From positions 1,607,501-1,671,500 of the forward strand of contig NZ_CP099760.1 of assembly GCF_040760005.1 (NCBI RefSeq): a stretch of 64,000 nucleotides of DNA. The letters are read 5' to 3'. The stretch's first letter is position 1; every line of letters starts with the position of its first letter. The notes under the pieces were generated by a model, which was not told the origin of the DNA, searched no databases, and saw nothing but the letters and a program-made list of their open reading frames with translations. The DNA is from Pseudomonas sp. stari2. Its GTDB lineage: Bacteria; Pseudomonadota; Gammaproteobacteria; Pseudomonadales; Pseudomonadaceae. Position numbers and translations under genes: made by a program. Below are positions 1 to 8,340 of the stretch, piece after piece.

Positions 1-210
1 GTCATGCTCAATGTCACCTTGAACCCGGATGCGCAGCATCGCCTGCAGCGGGTGACGACCGAGGGACTGCATCAACCCCTGCAGCTGTCCATCAACGGCG
101 TTCAAGTGTCGAGCGCAACGATTCAATCGGTAATCAAAGGCCCGAGTCTGATGATAAGCGTGCCCCGCGAGGTCGCCAGCAAGCTGCTTCCGACGCTGCT
201 GGAGCATTAA
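1..210 (+). CDS. C-terminal fragment of SecD-head-like protein (partial, 5' end outside window)
   Basis: The reading frame is open from the first base and ends at a TAA at 208-210, so only the last ~69 residues are present. The pattern (V/L at alternating positions, INGVQVSSATIQ, then a short glycine turn and a hydrophobic strand) resembles the SecDF P1 head subdomain, a beta-rich periplasmic module also found in small stand-alone Pseudomonas envelope proteins. The internal ATG at 4 is probably not the start. The family call is a recognition by eye. Location (periplasm) is an inference, because the N-terminus with any signal peptide is not in the window. Confidence 0.5.
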   Translation, partial: VMLNVTLNPDAQHRLQRVTTEGLHQPLQLSINGVQVSSATIQSVIKGPSLMISVPREVASKLLPTLLEH

Positions 211-253
211 AACCTTGATGCGACGCTGACCCAGCGCCGCATGCCGAGGCTTT

Positions 254-853
254 TCAGCCCACGTGAAATGTCTGACCTGTCTGCAGGCCTTCGACACTTT
301 TGGCGTAGGCCAATGCCACATCCGCCGCAGGAACCGGCTTGTAGCCGCGGAAGTACGGGGCGTAACTGCCCATGGCTTCCACCAGCACGGTCGGGCTGAT
401 CGAGTTAACGCGCAGGCCCCGTGGCAGTTCGATGGCGGCGGCACGGACGAAGCTGTCGAGCGCGCCGTTGACCAGTGCAGCCGACGCACCGCTGCGGATC
501 GGATCGTGGCTGAGCACGCCGGTGGTGAAGGTGAAGGATGCGCCGTCGTTGGCGAATTCGCGGCCGATCAGCAGCAGATTGACCTGGCCCATCAACTTGT
601 CTTTCAGGCCGAGGGCGAAGCTGTCTTCGTTCATGTCGCCCAGCGGGGCGAAGGTCACGTTGCCGGCGGCGCAGACCAGGGCGTCGAACTTGCCGGTCTG
701 CTCGAACAGCTTGCGAATCGATGCGCTGTCGCTGATATCCACCTGGAAATCGCCGCTGTTGCGACCGATGCGAATGACTTCGTGACGCTGCGACAGCTCT
801 TTGTCCACGGCCGAACCGATGGTGCCGCCTGCGCCGATCAACAGAATTTTCAT
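254..853 (-). CDS. Short-chain dehydrogenase/reductase (SDR), atypical catalytic site
   Basis: A 199-aa cytosolic protein with an N-terminal Rossmann glycine motif (GAGGTIGSAV, residues ~8-17), an acidic DISDS stretch and the NAG-like LVCAAGNV segment typical of SDR enzymes. The usual YxxxK catalytic pair is not visible: the helix that should carry it reads SGASAALVNGALDSFVRAA, with Ala and Asn at the expected positions. It is short for the family (usually ~250 aa). It is divergently arranged with a LysR regulator starting ~100 bp away, which suggests that regulator controls it. The substrate is unknown. It could be a noncatalytic or unusual NAD(P)-binding reductase. Confidence 0.85.
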   Translation of the reverse strand: MKILLIGAGGTIGSAVDKELSQRHEVIRIGRNSGDFQVDISDSASIRKLFEQTGKFDALVCAAGNVTFAPLGDMNEDSFALGLKDKLMGQVNLLLIGREFANDGASFTFTTGVLSHDPIRSGASAALVNGALDSFVRAAAIELPRGLRVNSISPTVLVEAMGSYAPYFRGYKPVPAADVALAYAKSVEGLQTGQTFHVG

Positions 854-956
854 CGTGCTTGCCTCAAGTGATTGAACGAGTTTTCAGTCTAGAGTGGTTT
901 TTTCGGCTGATAAGCGCGCTAATGGGCAACCTTTGGTTTTCAAATGGAAACAATCC

Positions 957-1871
957 ATGAGCGAGATGGATGATCTGGCGGCGTTTGCGGTGTTGATCGA
1001 GGCGGGTAGTTTTACTTTGGCGGCGCAGCAACTGGGGTGCAGCAAGGGACAACTGTCCAAGCGTATCAGTCAGCTGGAAACGCGGTTTTCCGTGGTGTTG
1101 CTGCAGCGCACGACGCGTCGGCTCAGCCTGACGGCGGCCGGTGCGGCGTTGTTACCGCAGGCTCAGGCGCTTGTAGTCCAGGTCGAAAGGGCGCGTCAGG
1201 CATTGGCGCGCTTGAAGGACGACATGGCCGGTCCCGTGCGTATGACGGTGCCGGTGTCGCTGGGGGAAACGTTCTTCGATGGACTGTTGCTGGAGTTCTC
1301 CCAGAAATATCCCGAAGTACAGATCGAGCTTGAGTTGAACAACAGCTATCGCGATCTCTCCCGCGACGGCTTCGATCTGGCTATTCGCACGGAAGTCGCC
1401 AACGACGAGCGACTGGTGGCCAAGCCCTTGCTGGCCTGGCAGGAAATGACCTGCGCCAGTCCGGCGTATCTGGAGCGTTTTGGTGAGCCGCAGACGCCGC
1501 AGGCGCTGGCCGAGCACCGTTGTCTGCTTAACAGTCATTACAGCGGTCGCGAAGAGTGGCTGTATCACCAGCAGCACGAACTGCTGCGAGTGCGGGTGTC
1601 GGGACCGTTCGCCAGCAATCACTACAACCTGTTGAAGAAAGCCGCACTGGCCGGCGCCGGCATTGCACGCCTGCCGTCCTATCTGTTGCAGGCGGAATTG
1701 GCTGACGGCCGATTGCGCTGGCTCCTTCGTGATTTTCAGACCCGGCGTATGCCGATGTACCTGGTGCATCCTTATCAGGGCGGTTTACCGAAACGTACCC
1801 AAGTGCTGGCGGACTACCTGATCGGCTGGTTCAAGCGTAGTGGCGAGGCGCTCGACCGGCTTCAGCGGTAA
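957..1871 (+). CDS. LysR-family transcriptional regulator
   Basis: A 304-aa DNA-binding regulator. The N-terminal winged helix-turn-helix (SFTLAAQQLGCSKGQLSKRISQLE, residues ~17-40) is followed by RTTRRLSLTAAG and a periplasmic-binding-like effector domain. The ATG at 957 gives the normal LysR N-terminus (MDDLAAF...). The upstream in-frame start at 894 would add 21 non-conserved residues. It is divergent from the SDR gene, with the shared promoter region at ~854-956, so it probably regulates the SDR. The effector is unknown. Its 3' end overlaps the convergent DoxX gene by 10 bp. Confidence 0.9.
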   Translation: MSEMDDLAAFAVLIEAGSFTLAAQQLGCSKGQLSKRISQLETRFSVVLLQRTTRRLSLTAAGAALLPQAQALVVQVERARQALARLKDDMAGPVRMTVPVSLGETFFDGLLLEFSQKYPEVQIELELNNSYRDLSRDGFDLAIRTEVANDERLVAKPLLAWQEMTCASPAYLERFGEPQTPQALAEHRCLLNSHYSGREEWLYHQQHELLRVRVSGPFASNHYNLLKKAALAGAGIARLPSYLLQAELADGRLRWLLRDFQTRRMPMYLVHPYQGGLPKRTQVLADYLIGWFKRSGEALDRLQR

Positions 1872-2335
1872 CGTCGGGCGATCAGATGGTCGATCGACAG
1901 TTTGCCCGGTCCGGTGGTCATCAGGTACAGCAGAACGGCCGCCCAGGTGCCGTGAGTCGGGTAGGCGTCGGGGTACACGAACAACTCGATGACCAGCGTC
2001 ATGCCCAGCAATGCAAGCGCCGAAAATCGCGTGGCGAAGCCGACGAGGATCAGGATCGGGAAAAAGTGCTCGGCGAATGCCGCCATGTGAGCGGCAATTT
2101 CCGGTGACACCAGCGGCACGTGGTATTCACTCTGGAACAGCGGAATCGTCGAGTCGGCCAGATGCGGCCAGCCAATCTGAAAGGTGCCGTCGATCAGGTC
2201 GATGGCCAGGCCCTCGACCTTGGTCTGCCCGGACTTCCAGAACACCGCCGCAATGGAAAAACGCGCGATGAGGGCAATCAGGCTGCGTGGGATTTTTTCC
2301 AGCAGCGCGATGGCGCGGGCAATGAGGCTGTTCAT
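1862..2335 (-). CDS. bufD: DoxX-family membrane protein of the bufferin operon (BufD-like)
   Basis: A 157-aa integral inner-membrane protein with about four hydrophobic segments (around residues 18-35, 85-105, 108-125 and 132-148), including the FWKSGQTKVEG and PILILVGFATRFSALAL patterns of DoxX proteins. It is the last gene of a tightly packed operon: its start overlaps the stop of the DUF2063 gene by 4 bp. DoxX genes are frequent fourth members of MNIO/DUF692 peptide-modification operons. Its exact role there (redox support or export) is not established. The symbol is assigned by context and is tentative. Confidence 0.85.
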   Translation of the reverse strand: MNSLIARAIALLEKIPRSLIALIARFSIAAVFWKSGQTKVEGLAIDLIDGTFQIGWPHLADSTIPLFQSEYHVPLVSPEIAAHMAAFAEHFFPILILVGFATRFSALALLGMTLVIELFVYPDAYPTHGTWAAVLLYLMTTGPGKLSIDHLIARRYR

Positions 2336-3090
2336 GGCGAAACCTTGTGATGTAAATGGGTGATGGACTGGCGACTGATCAACAGGGCCAGGGTTTGGCT
2401 GAGGTCGAAGGCTTCTGTGGATTCCAGCGCCAAGGTGAGTGACAGGCCGGCCTTGAGCTGGCGGATGAACTGGCTGACGCCGGGATCCACGGCGAACACC
2501 TCGACCTCCAGCCCGTTGCGCAGGATCAGCGTGTGCTGGGCCTGATTCAGATCGATCCCGGCCAATGTGGCGTCTTGCTGATGCGCGGCCCAGATATCCA
2601 CCACAGCAAAGGCTGAATCGAGCACATGCAGCGAAGGATGCAGACCGATTTGCAAGCGACTCAGGCCTTCCTGATCCGCGAAGGCCGCAGCGATCCGGTC
2701 CTGGCTGAGCGGCGCGATATCGGCGGCGTGATAGGCCAGCGTGCGTAAGCGCTCCAGCCGCGCGACATCGGCCAGGTAGGGCACGCTCGACGCCGGCTCG
2801 AATCTGCTGATGAAGTCCGCCAGATCACTGCCGTAGTCGCTCATCATCGGGCTTTGTGGTGGGTGGTTTTGAATGAAAATTCCGGCCATGGCACGGAAGA
2901 ATTCCTCTCCCACCAACTGCATCACCACGGGATAACTGTCGGCCAGTGCATTGCTCAACGAGCCTTGCACGTTGTTGCGGTACACCGCGAAACGACTGGC
3001 CGGATCGGCCCCGTTGGCGCTGCACAATCCGTCGGGGCAGGGCAGGCCGACATCGAGCAGTGCGGCGCTGAACACGGCTTGGGTGCTCAT
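2332..3090 (-). CDS. bufC: DUF2063 partner protein of MNIO enzyme (BufC/HvfC-like)
   Basis: A 252-aa cytosolic protein with the DUF2063 'putative DNA-binding' N-terminal domain, recognisable by [33 protein letters not shown] (residues ~32-64). In characterised MNIO systems this family binds the precursor peptide and hands it to the DUF692 enzyme, so the 'DNA-binding' label is probably misleading. The ATG at 3090 overlaps the upstream bufB stop as ATGA, showing translational coupling. The in-frame start six codons upstream lies inside bufB and is less likely. The C-terminal half has a beta-rich pattern ([19 protein letters not shown]). Confidence 0.88.
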   Translation of the reverse strand: MSTQAVFSAALLDVGLPCPDGLCSANGADPASRFAVYRNNVQGSLSNALADSYPVVMQLVGEEFFRAMAGIFIQNHPPQSPMMSDYGSDLADFISRFEPASSVPYLADVARLERLRTLAYHAADIAPLSQDRIAAAFADQEGLSRLQIGLHPSLHVLDSAFAVVDIWAAHQQDATLAGIDLNQAQHTLILRNGLEVEVFAVDPGVSQFIRQLKAGLSLTLALESTEAFDLSQTLALLISRQSITHLHHKVSP

Positions 3091-3974
3091 GGCCGAACTC
3101 CCGCGCAAAGCAGAAGCGCGTCGGCCTGTTGCGCCTCGGCCATCAGCACGTCGAAGGCCGGCACCTGATTGTCCCGTTCGATCAGCGTCGCCACCGGGCC
3201 GACGCGCTCGAGCGCCTGTCGGTACAAAGACCAGACAGCCTGATCGACCGGTGCGCCGTGATCATCGATCAGCAAACGATCACCGAGGCTGTCGGAATCT
3301 TCGGCAAACCCCGCCAGATGGATCTCGCCAACCGCGTGCAGCGGCAGCGCGTCGAGGTAGGCCAGAGGATCGCGCTGATGGTTGATGCAAGAGACGTAGA
3401 CGTTGTTCACGTCCAGCAACAGACCGCAGCCGCTACGACGGATGACTTCACGGATGAAATCCGCTTCGTCCATCGTCGAGCGCTCGAACGCCAGATAGGT
3501 CGCCGGGTTTTCCAGCAGCATCGGACGCTTGAGGGTGCTCTGCACCTGGTCGATGTGATCGCAGACGCGATTCAGCGTCGGCGTATCGTAGGCCAGAGGC
3601 AACAGGTCATTGAGAAACACCGGGCCGTGAGTCGACCAGGCCAGGTGTTCGGAAAAGGAGTGGGGTTGATACCGCTCGATCAGCGCGCTCAGACGTTTGA
3701 GGTGTTGCACATCCAGCGGGCCTTCGGCACCGATGGACAGGCCGACACCGTGCAGCGACAACGGATACGCCTCGCGAATCAAACCCAGAAAATGATGAAA
3801 CGGGCCGCCGGCCACCATGTAGTTTTCGGCGTGGACTTCGAAGAAACCGATGTCCGGTAGAGAGCCGAGCACTTCACGAAAGTGCCCGGTTTTGAGCCCC
3901 AGCCCGGCACGGGGCGGGAGCCCGGTGAGGGCTGCCCGAGTGCGGGGGGAGGCATGGTCGCAGGAAGTGATCAT
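3087..3974 (-). CDS. bufB: DUF692/MNIO multinuclear iron peptide-modifying enzyme (BufB-like)
   Basis: A 295-aa member of the DUF692 (UPF0276) family of multinuclear non-haem iron oxidative enzymes. Visible family motifs are [13 protein letters not shown] near the N-terminus, [37 protein letters not shown] and GEIHLAGF, which supply the His/Glu/Asp/Asn metal ligands on a TIM barrel. Relatives modify cysteines of small precursor peptides to oxazolone/thioamide or thiooxazole groups. The start is set at ATG 3974, because the upstream in-frame extension to 4133 would run through the precursor gene. It follows the DUF2282 precursor by 25 bp and overlaps bufC by 4 bp. Product chemistry is inferred from the family. 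Confidence 0.92.
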   Translation of the reverse strand: MITSCDHASPRTRAALTGLPPRAGLGLKTGHFREVLGSLPDIGFFEVHAENYMVAGGPFHHFLGLIREAYPLSLHGVGLSIGAEGPLDVQHLKRLSALIERYQPHSFSEHLAWSTHGPVFLNDLLPLAYDTPTLNRVCDHIDQVQSTLKRPMLLENPATYLAFERSTMDEADFIREVIRRSGCGLLLDVNNVYVSCINHQRDPLAYLDALPLHAVGEIHLAGFAEDSDSLGDRLLIDDHGAPVDQAVWSLYRQALERVGPVATLIERDNQVPAFDVLMAEAQQADALLLCAGVRP

Positions 3975-3999
3975 GATCGACACTCGGGCAGCCTCCGGA

Positions 4000-4308
4000 T
4001 CAGGACTTGGCCTTGAAGGCTTCCATCTGACCGAAACCGGTCGGCGAAGTCTTGCTTTCGGTGGTGGTGCAAGTGCCTTTCGGAACGAACTTCCAGGAGT
4101 TGGCCTGGTAATCCATTTTCGCCGTGCCTGCACAGGTGGTACCGGCGCCGGCGGCGCAGTCGTTATGACCTTTCATGGCCACGCCGAAGCATTTTTCCAT
4201 GTTGCTGTTGTCGGCAGCCTGGGCGGTCGAAACGGCGGCCATGCTCAGGGCGGAACCAAGGGCCAGAACCAGGGCGGTGGCGGACAGGGTGCGGGTGGTA
4301 GCAGTCAT
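4000..4308 (-). CDS. bufA: DUF2282 bufferin-type RiPP precursor (BufA1-like)
   Basis: A 102-aa exported small protein. A Sec-type signal peptide (hydrophobic residues ~9-25, ending STAQA before ADNSN, likely cleaved after residue 31) precedes a ~71-aa core with exactly four cysteines, Cys40, Cys51, Cys59 and Cys80, in the DUF2282 pattern [14 protein letters not shown]...-CAGTAKMD-...-FVPKGTC. In the related Caulobacter bufferins the two central cysteines become 5-thiooxazoles and the mature protein binds copper. That outcome here is inferred from family and from the adjacent MNIO operon. The RBS GGAGA lies just upstream of ATG 4308. It is the first gene of the operon bufA-B-C-D. Confidence 0.9.
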   Translation of the reverse strand: MTATTRTLSATALVLALGSALSMAAVSTAQAADNSNMEKCFGVAMKGHNDCAAGAGTTCAGTAKMDYQANSWKFVPKGTCTTTESKTSPTGFGQMEAFKAKS

Positions 4309-4387
4309 GATGTTTCTCCGGTTTCAACTTGGGTTGGAACAAGCGATGTGCGCTTGCTTACCCCTCTAGAGAAACGACTTGGGAATG

Positions 4388-4394
4388 CGTTACA
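4388..4394 (-). promoter_or_regulatory. Possible ECF-type -35 element before bufA
   Basis: On the minus strand, about 80 bp upstream of the bufA ATG, the sequence TGTAACG resembles the GTAAC core of ECF sigma-factor -35 elements. No -10 element at canonical spacing is clear. Bufferin operons in other bacteria are controlled by ECF sigma factors. This is a weak, context-driven call. Confidence 0.25.
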
Positions 4395-4422
4395 GCGATC
4401 GCGAAAATAATTTTCAAAGCGC

Positions 4423-4451
4423 AAAAAAAAACGGCCCGAAGGCCGTTTTTT
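4423..4451 (-). terminator. Rho-independent terminator after livF
   Basis: ACGGCC-cgaa-GGCCGT hairpin flanked by A-runs and T-runs, 16 bp beyond the livF stop codon. It separates the liv operon from the bufA promoter region. Confidence 0.9.
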
Positions 4452-4466
4452 GTTTGTAGCGATCCA

Positions 4467-5168
4467 TCAACCGCCGAGGTACGCCTCGCGTACTTTCGGG
4501 TCGGTCAGTAGCGCTTCGCCGGTGCCTTGCATCACCACCCGGCCGTTTTCCAGCACGTAGGCTCGGTCAGCGATTTTCAGCGCCTGGTTGGCGTTCTGCT
4601 CGACCAGGAACACCGTCACACCGTCCTTGCGCAGCTGTTCGATGATGTCGAAGATCTGCTGGATGATGATCGGTGCCAGGCCCAGTGACGGTTCGTCGAG
4701 CAGCAGCAGTTTCGGCTTGCTCATCAGCGCCCGGCCGATGGCGAGCATTTGCTGTTCGCCGCCGGACATGGTGCCGCCGCGCTGGTTGAAGCGTTCTTTC
4801 AGGCGTGGGAAAAGTCCGAGAACCTTGTCCATCTGTTCCTGATAGTCGCCCTTGTCGGTGAAGAAGCCGCCCATGGACAGGTTTTCTTCGACGGTCAGAC
4901 GGGCAAACACCCGACGACCTTCCGGCACCACGGCGATGCTCTTGCGCATGATCTGCGACGAGTCCTGGCCGACCAGTTCCTCACCCATGTAGCGGATGCT
5001 GCCGCTGTGCGCCTGCGGTGAACCGCAAAGCGTCATCAGCAGGGTGGACTTGCCGGCACCGTTGGCGCCGATCAGGGTCACGATCTCGCCCTGGCGGACT
5101 TCGACGTTGACGCTGTGCAGGGCCTGGATCTTGCCGTAGAAGGTGGAAACGTTTTCGAACTGCAGCAT
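4467..5168 (-). CDS. livF: Branched-chain amino-acid ABC transporter ATPase LivF
   Basis: A 233-aa cytoplasmic ATPase of the high-affinity Leu/Ile/Val importer. It shows Walker A GANGAGKST (residues ~34-42), ABC signature MSGGEQQ, Walker B LLLLDEPSLGLAP and the H-loop region FLVEQNA, which reads Gln where most ABC proteins have His, as is typical of LivF. Its length matches the family. It directly abuts livG (TAA immediately before ATG) and is the last gene before the terminator at 4423-4451. Confidence 0.97.
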   Translation of the reverse strand: MLQFENVSTFYGKIQALHSVNVEVRQGEIVTLIGANGAGKSTLLMTLCGSPQAHSGSIRYMGEELVGQDSSQIMRKSIAVVPEGRRVFARLTVEENLSMGGFFTDKGDYQEQMDKVLGLFPRLKERFNQRGGTMSGGEQQMLAIGRALMSKPKLLLLDEPSLGLAPIIIQQIFDIIEQLRKDGVTVFLVEQNANQALKIADRAYVLENGRVVMQGTGEALLTDPKVREAYLGG

Positions 5169-5936
5169 TTACGCTTCCCCCAGGTAGGCTTTGATCACTT
5201 CAGGATTGTCGCGGATCTGTTCCGGCGTGCCGTCGGCCAGAGGTGTGCCCTGGTTGATCACGACGATGTGGTCGGAAATGCTCATGACCAGTTTCATGTC
5301 GTGTTCGATCAGCAACACGGTGACGTTGTGTTCTTCACGCAGCACGCTGATCAGCGCCTTCAGGTCTTCGGTTTCCTTCGGGTTCAGACCGGCAGCGGGT
5401 TCGTCGAGCATGAGGATCCGTGGACGGGTCATCATGCAGCGAGCGATTTCCAGGCGACGCTGCTGACCGTACGCCAGGGTGCCGGCCGGACGGTTGGCGA
5501 ACTCCTTGAGGTTGACCTTGTCCAGCCAGTACTCGGCGTATTCCATGGCCTCGCGCTCGCTTTTGCGGAACGCCGGGGTCTTGAACAGGCCGGACAGGAA
5601 GTTGGTGTTCAGGTGACGGTGCTGGGCGATCAACAGGTTCTCGACCGCCGTCATGTCCTTGAACAACCGCACGTTCTGGAAGGTGCGCACCACACCCTTG
5701 AGGGCGATCTTGTGGCCAGGCAGGCCTTCGATCGGCTCGCCATCGAGCTTGATGCTGCCGCCGCTCGGCTTGTAGAAACCGGTCAGGCAGTTGAACACGG
5801 TGGTCTTGCCCGCGCCGTTAGGCCCGATCAGCGCCACCACTTGTTTCTCTTTCACGGTCAGGGCCACGCCGTTGACCGCCAGCAGACCGCCGAAGCGCAT
5901 GCTCAGATTTTCGACTTTCAGGATCTCGCGGCTCAT
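5169..5936 (-). CDS. livG: Branched-chain amino-acid ABC transporter ATPase LivG
   Basis: A 255-aa ATPase partner of LivF. Walker [10 protein letters not shown] (~residues 38-46), signature [13 protein letters not shown] (LivG-type, degenerate), Walker [14 protein letters not shown] and switch histidine in LLIEHDM are all present. It carries the C-terminal extension ([12 protein letters not shown]) common to LivG/LivF. Its start overlaps the livM stop by 4 bp, so it is translationally coupled in the livKHMGF operon. Confidence 0.97.
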   Translation of the reverse strand: MSREILKVENLSMRFGGLLAVNGVALTVKEKQVVALIGPNGAGKTTVFNCLTGFYKPSGGSIKLDGEPIEGLPGHKIALKGVVRTFQNVRLFKDMTAVENLLIAQHRHLNTNFLSGLFKTPAFRKSEREAMEYAEYWLDKVNLKEFANRPAGTLAYGQQRRLEIARCMMTRPRILMLDEPAAGLNPKETEDLKALISVLREEHNVTVLLIEHDMKLVMSISDHIVVINQGTPLADGTPEQIRDNPEVIKAYLGEA

Positions 5937-7189
5937 TTGCGCAGCTCCATGTGAGGACGTTGCATGGGCAGCAGACCTTGAGGTCGCCAGATCATCATCA
6001 GCACCATCAGGGCGCCGAACATCAGCATGCGGTACTCACTGAACTCACGCATCATTTCCGGCAGCAGGATCATCACGACCGCCGCCAGTACCACGCCCAG
6101 CTGAGAGCCCATGCCGCCCAGCACCACGATGGCGAGAATGGTCGCCGACTCGATGAAGGTAAAGGACTCCGGCGTTACCAGACCCTGACGGGCGGCGAAG
6201 AAGCTGCCGGCGAAACCGGCGAAGCAGGCACCCAGGGTGAACGCTGAAAGCTTGATGAGCGTCGGGTTCAGGCCCAATGCACGGCAGGCGATCTCGTCCT
6301 CGCGCAACGCCTCCCAGGCACGGCCCAGAGGCATGCGCAGCAAGCGGTTGATGACGAACAGCGCGAACAGCGCCAGGAACAACGCCACCAGATACAGGAA
6401 GATCACCTTGTTGATCGAGTTGTATTCCAGGCCGAAGTATTCGTGGAACGTCTGCAGACCCTCGGCGGCTTTACGTTCGAAGGTCAGACCGAAGAACGTT
6501 GGCTTCTCGATGTTGCTGATACCGTTCGGGCCGCCGGTGATGTCGGTGAGGTTGCGCAGGAACAGACGGATGATTTCACCGAAGCCCAGCGTCACGATCG
6601 CCAGATAGTCACCGCGCAGACGCAGTACCGGGAAACCGAGCAGGAAGCCGAAGGTGGCCGCCATCAGTCCGGCGATCGGCAGGCAGATCCAGAAGCTCAG
6701 GCCGTAGTAGTGCGACAGCAGCGCATAACTGTAGGCGCCGACGGCATAGAAGCCGACGTAACCGAGGTCGAGCAGGCCAGCCAGGCCGACCACGATGTTC
6801 AGGCCCAGGCCGAGCATCACGTAGATCAGCACCAGCGTCGCGATATCCACCGCGCCGCGAGAACCGAAAAACGGCCAGACCAGTGCACCGATGATCAACG
6901 CAATGATGATCCAGCGCTGAGTGGTCGGCAGGGTCAGGAAGCTGCTGGCCTTGGCCGGCATTTTTGGCAGGTTCGGCGAGGATTTCCACGCCGCGCCGAT
7001 CTGCTGGTCGAACAGCACACGCAGGAACATCAACACAGAGCAGACGGCAATGGTGATCAATGTCGAGGTACTGGTGCCATGCACTTCGAGGTTGATGCCG
7101 ACGATGGTCAGCTTCAGACCGAGTACCGGGTAGGCCACTGCCCACACCAGCAGGGCGCTGAACAGCGCCTGTTTAAGATTCCTAGTCAT
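5933..7189 (-). CDS. livM: Branched-chain amino-acid ABC permease LivM
   Basis: A 418-aa inner-membrane permease with about ten hydrophobic segments. The N-terminal ~100 residues form the DUF3382-type extension found in Pseudomonas/Enterobacteria LivM. The permease EAA-like loop ([21 protein letters not shown], residues ~290-310) that contacts the ATPases is intact. It pairs with LivH to form the channel. ATGA overlaps with livH upstream and livG downstream show a tightly coupled operon. Confidence 0.96.
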   Translation of the reverse strand: MTRNLKQALFSALLVWAVAYPVLGLKLTIVGINLEVHGTSTSTLITIAVCSVLMFLRVLFDQQIGAAWKSSPNLPKMPAKASSFLTLPTTQRWIIIALIIGALVWPFFGSRGAVDIATLVLIYVMLGLGLNIVVGLAGLLDLGYVGFYAVGAYSYALLSHYYGLSFWICLPIAGLMAATFGFLLGFPVLRLRGDYLAIVTLGFGEIIRLFLRNLTDITGGPNGISNIEKPTFFGLTFERKAAEGLQTFHEYFGLEYNSINKVIFLYLVALFLALFALFVINRLLRMPLGRAWEALREDEIACRALGLNPTLIKLSAFTLGACFAGFAGSFFAARQGLVTPESFTFIESATILAIVVLGGMGSQLGVVLAAVVMILLPEMMREFSEYRMLMFGALMVLMMIWRPQGLLPMQRPHMELRK

Positions 7190-8109
7190 ACTTTCTCAAC
7201 CTCCGGACGACCCAACAGGCCGGTTGGCCGGAACAACAGCACCAGAACCAGCAGCCCGAACGCCACGACGTCCTTGTACTGGTCGCCGAAGATATCGGCA
7301 CCAAAGGCTTCCGCCACACCCAGCACCAGCCCGCCGAGCATGGCGCCGGGGATGCTGCCGATGCCGCCCAGTACCGCGGCGGTGAAGGCCTTGAGGCCGA
7401 CAAGGAAGCCGGCGTTCGGGTTGATCACGCCGTATTGCATGCTCAGCAGCACGGCTGCGATGGCCGCCAGCGCAGCACCGATGACGAAGGTCAGGGCGAT
7501 GATGTTGTTGGTGTTGATGCCCAGCAGGTTGGCCATCTTGATGTCTTCGGCACAGGCACGGCAGGCGCGACCCAGACGAGAGCGGGAGATGAACAGCGTC
7601 AGGCCGAGCATGGCGACCAGGGTCACCACGAAAACCACGATTTGCATGTAGGAAATCAGCACTTCATGTGCGCCACCTGGTCCGATGGAGAAGTTGCCGG
7701 GGATCAGGTTGGGGATGGATTTGTCCTTGGAGTCTTGCGCCAGCAGAACCGTGTTCTGCAGGAAGATCGACATACCGATGGCGGAAATCAGCGGGATCAG
7801 ACGGTTGCTGCCGCGCAAGGGGCGGTAGGCGACCCGTTCGATGCTGTAACCGTAGGCACTGGTCACGACGATGGTTGCGAGAAAAGCGGCGGTCATCAAC
7901 AGCGGAACACTGTCGAGTCCCATCATGGACAGCCCGGCGATGGCGATGAATGCCACGTAGGAGCCGATCATGTACACCTCGCCATGGGCGAAGTTGATCA
8001 TTCCAATGATGCCGTAGACCATCGTATAGCCGATGGCGATCAGGGCATACGTGCTGCCAATGGTCATGCCATTAACCAGCTGTTGGAAGAAGTGATAGAT
8101 GTCAGGCAT
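7186..8109 (-). CDS. livH: Branched-chain amino-acid ABC permease LivH
   Basis: A 307-aa polytopic inner-membrane protein with the LivH hallmarks LNGLTIG-like N-terminus ([33 protein letters not shown]) and the EAA loop [23 protein letters not shown]. It forms the translocation pore with LivM. It is separated from the binding-protein gene livK by 231 bp containing a hairpin terminator, so it probably receives reduced read-through from the livK promoter. An RBS-like AGGAGCGC lies just upstream of the start. Confidence 0.97.
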   Translation of the reverse strand: MPDIYHFFQQLVNGMTIGSTYALIAIGYTMVYGIIGMINFAHGEVYMIGSYVAFIAIAGLSMMGLDSVPLLMTAAFLATIVVTSAYGYSIERVAYRPLRGSNRLIPLISAIGMSIFLQNTVLLAQDSKDKSIPNLIPGNFSIGPGGAHEVLISYMQIVVFVVTLVAMLGLTLFISRSRLGRACRACAEDIKMANLLGINTNNIIALTFVIGAALAAIAAVLLSMQYGVINPNAGFLVGLKAFTAAVLGGIGSIPGAMLGGLVLGVAEAFGADIFGDQYKDVVAFGLLVLVLLFRPTGLLGRPEVEKV

Positions 8110-8290
8110 TACAGCGCTCCTAAAAACCTGATACGCATTTCACTGGTGGAGTCATTTTCCCGCCCGGCCCCGTGGATCTTTATCCACTTCGAATCCGGGT
8201 TTTGCCAGCGAACCGCTGATGACGGTTTTGAGATTTTCAGGTGGGGAGACTGGCGGATCACGCCAGTGCGGCCCAATACATTCGTAAAAC

Positions 8291-8316
8291 AAAGCCCACG
8301 GCACGCCGTGGGCTTT
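8291..8316 (-). terminator. Intercistronic hairpin between livK and livH
   Basis: A perfect 12-bp inverted repeat (AAAGCCCACGGC / GCCGTGGGCTTT) with a U-rich tail on the minus strand, 25 bp after the livK stop. It probably acts as a partial terminator, giving more binding protein than permease. A second, weaker inverted repeat (ACTGGCG/CGCCAGT) lies at 8249-8267. Confidence 0.8.
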
Positions 8317-8340
8317 ATTGGCAGTCAGTCAGGCAGCGCC

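Noticed and set aside
3975..4133. N-terminal extension of BufB up to 4133
   Set aside because: It would read through the bufA coding region in another frame and gives an Arg/Pro-rich non-conserved leader.
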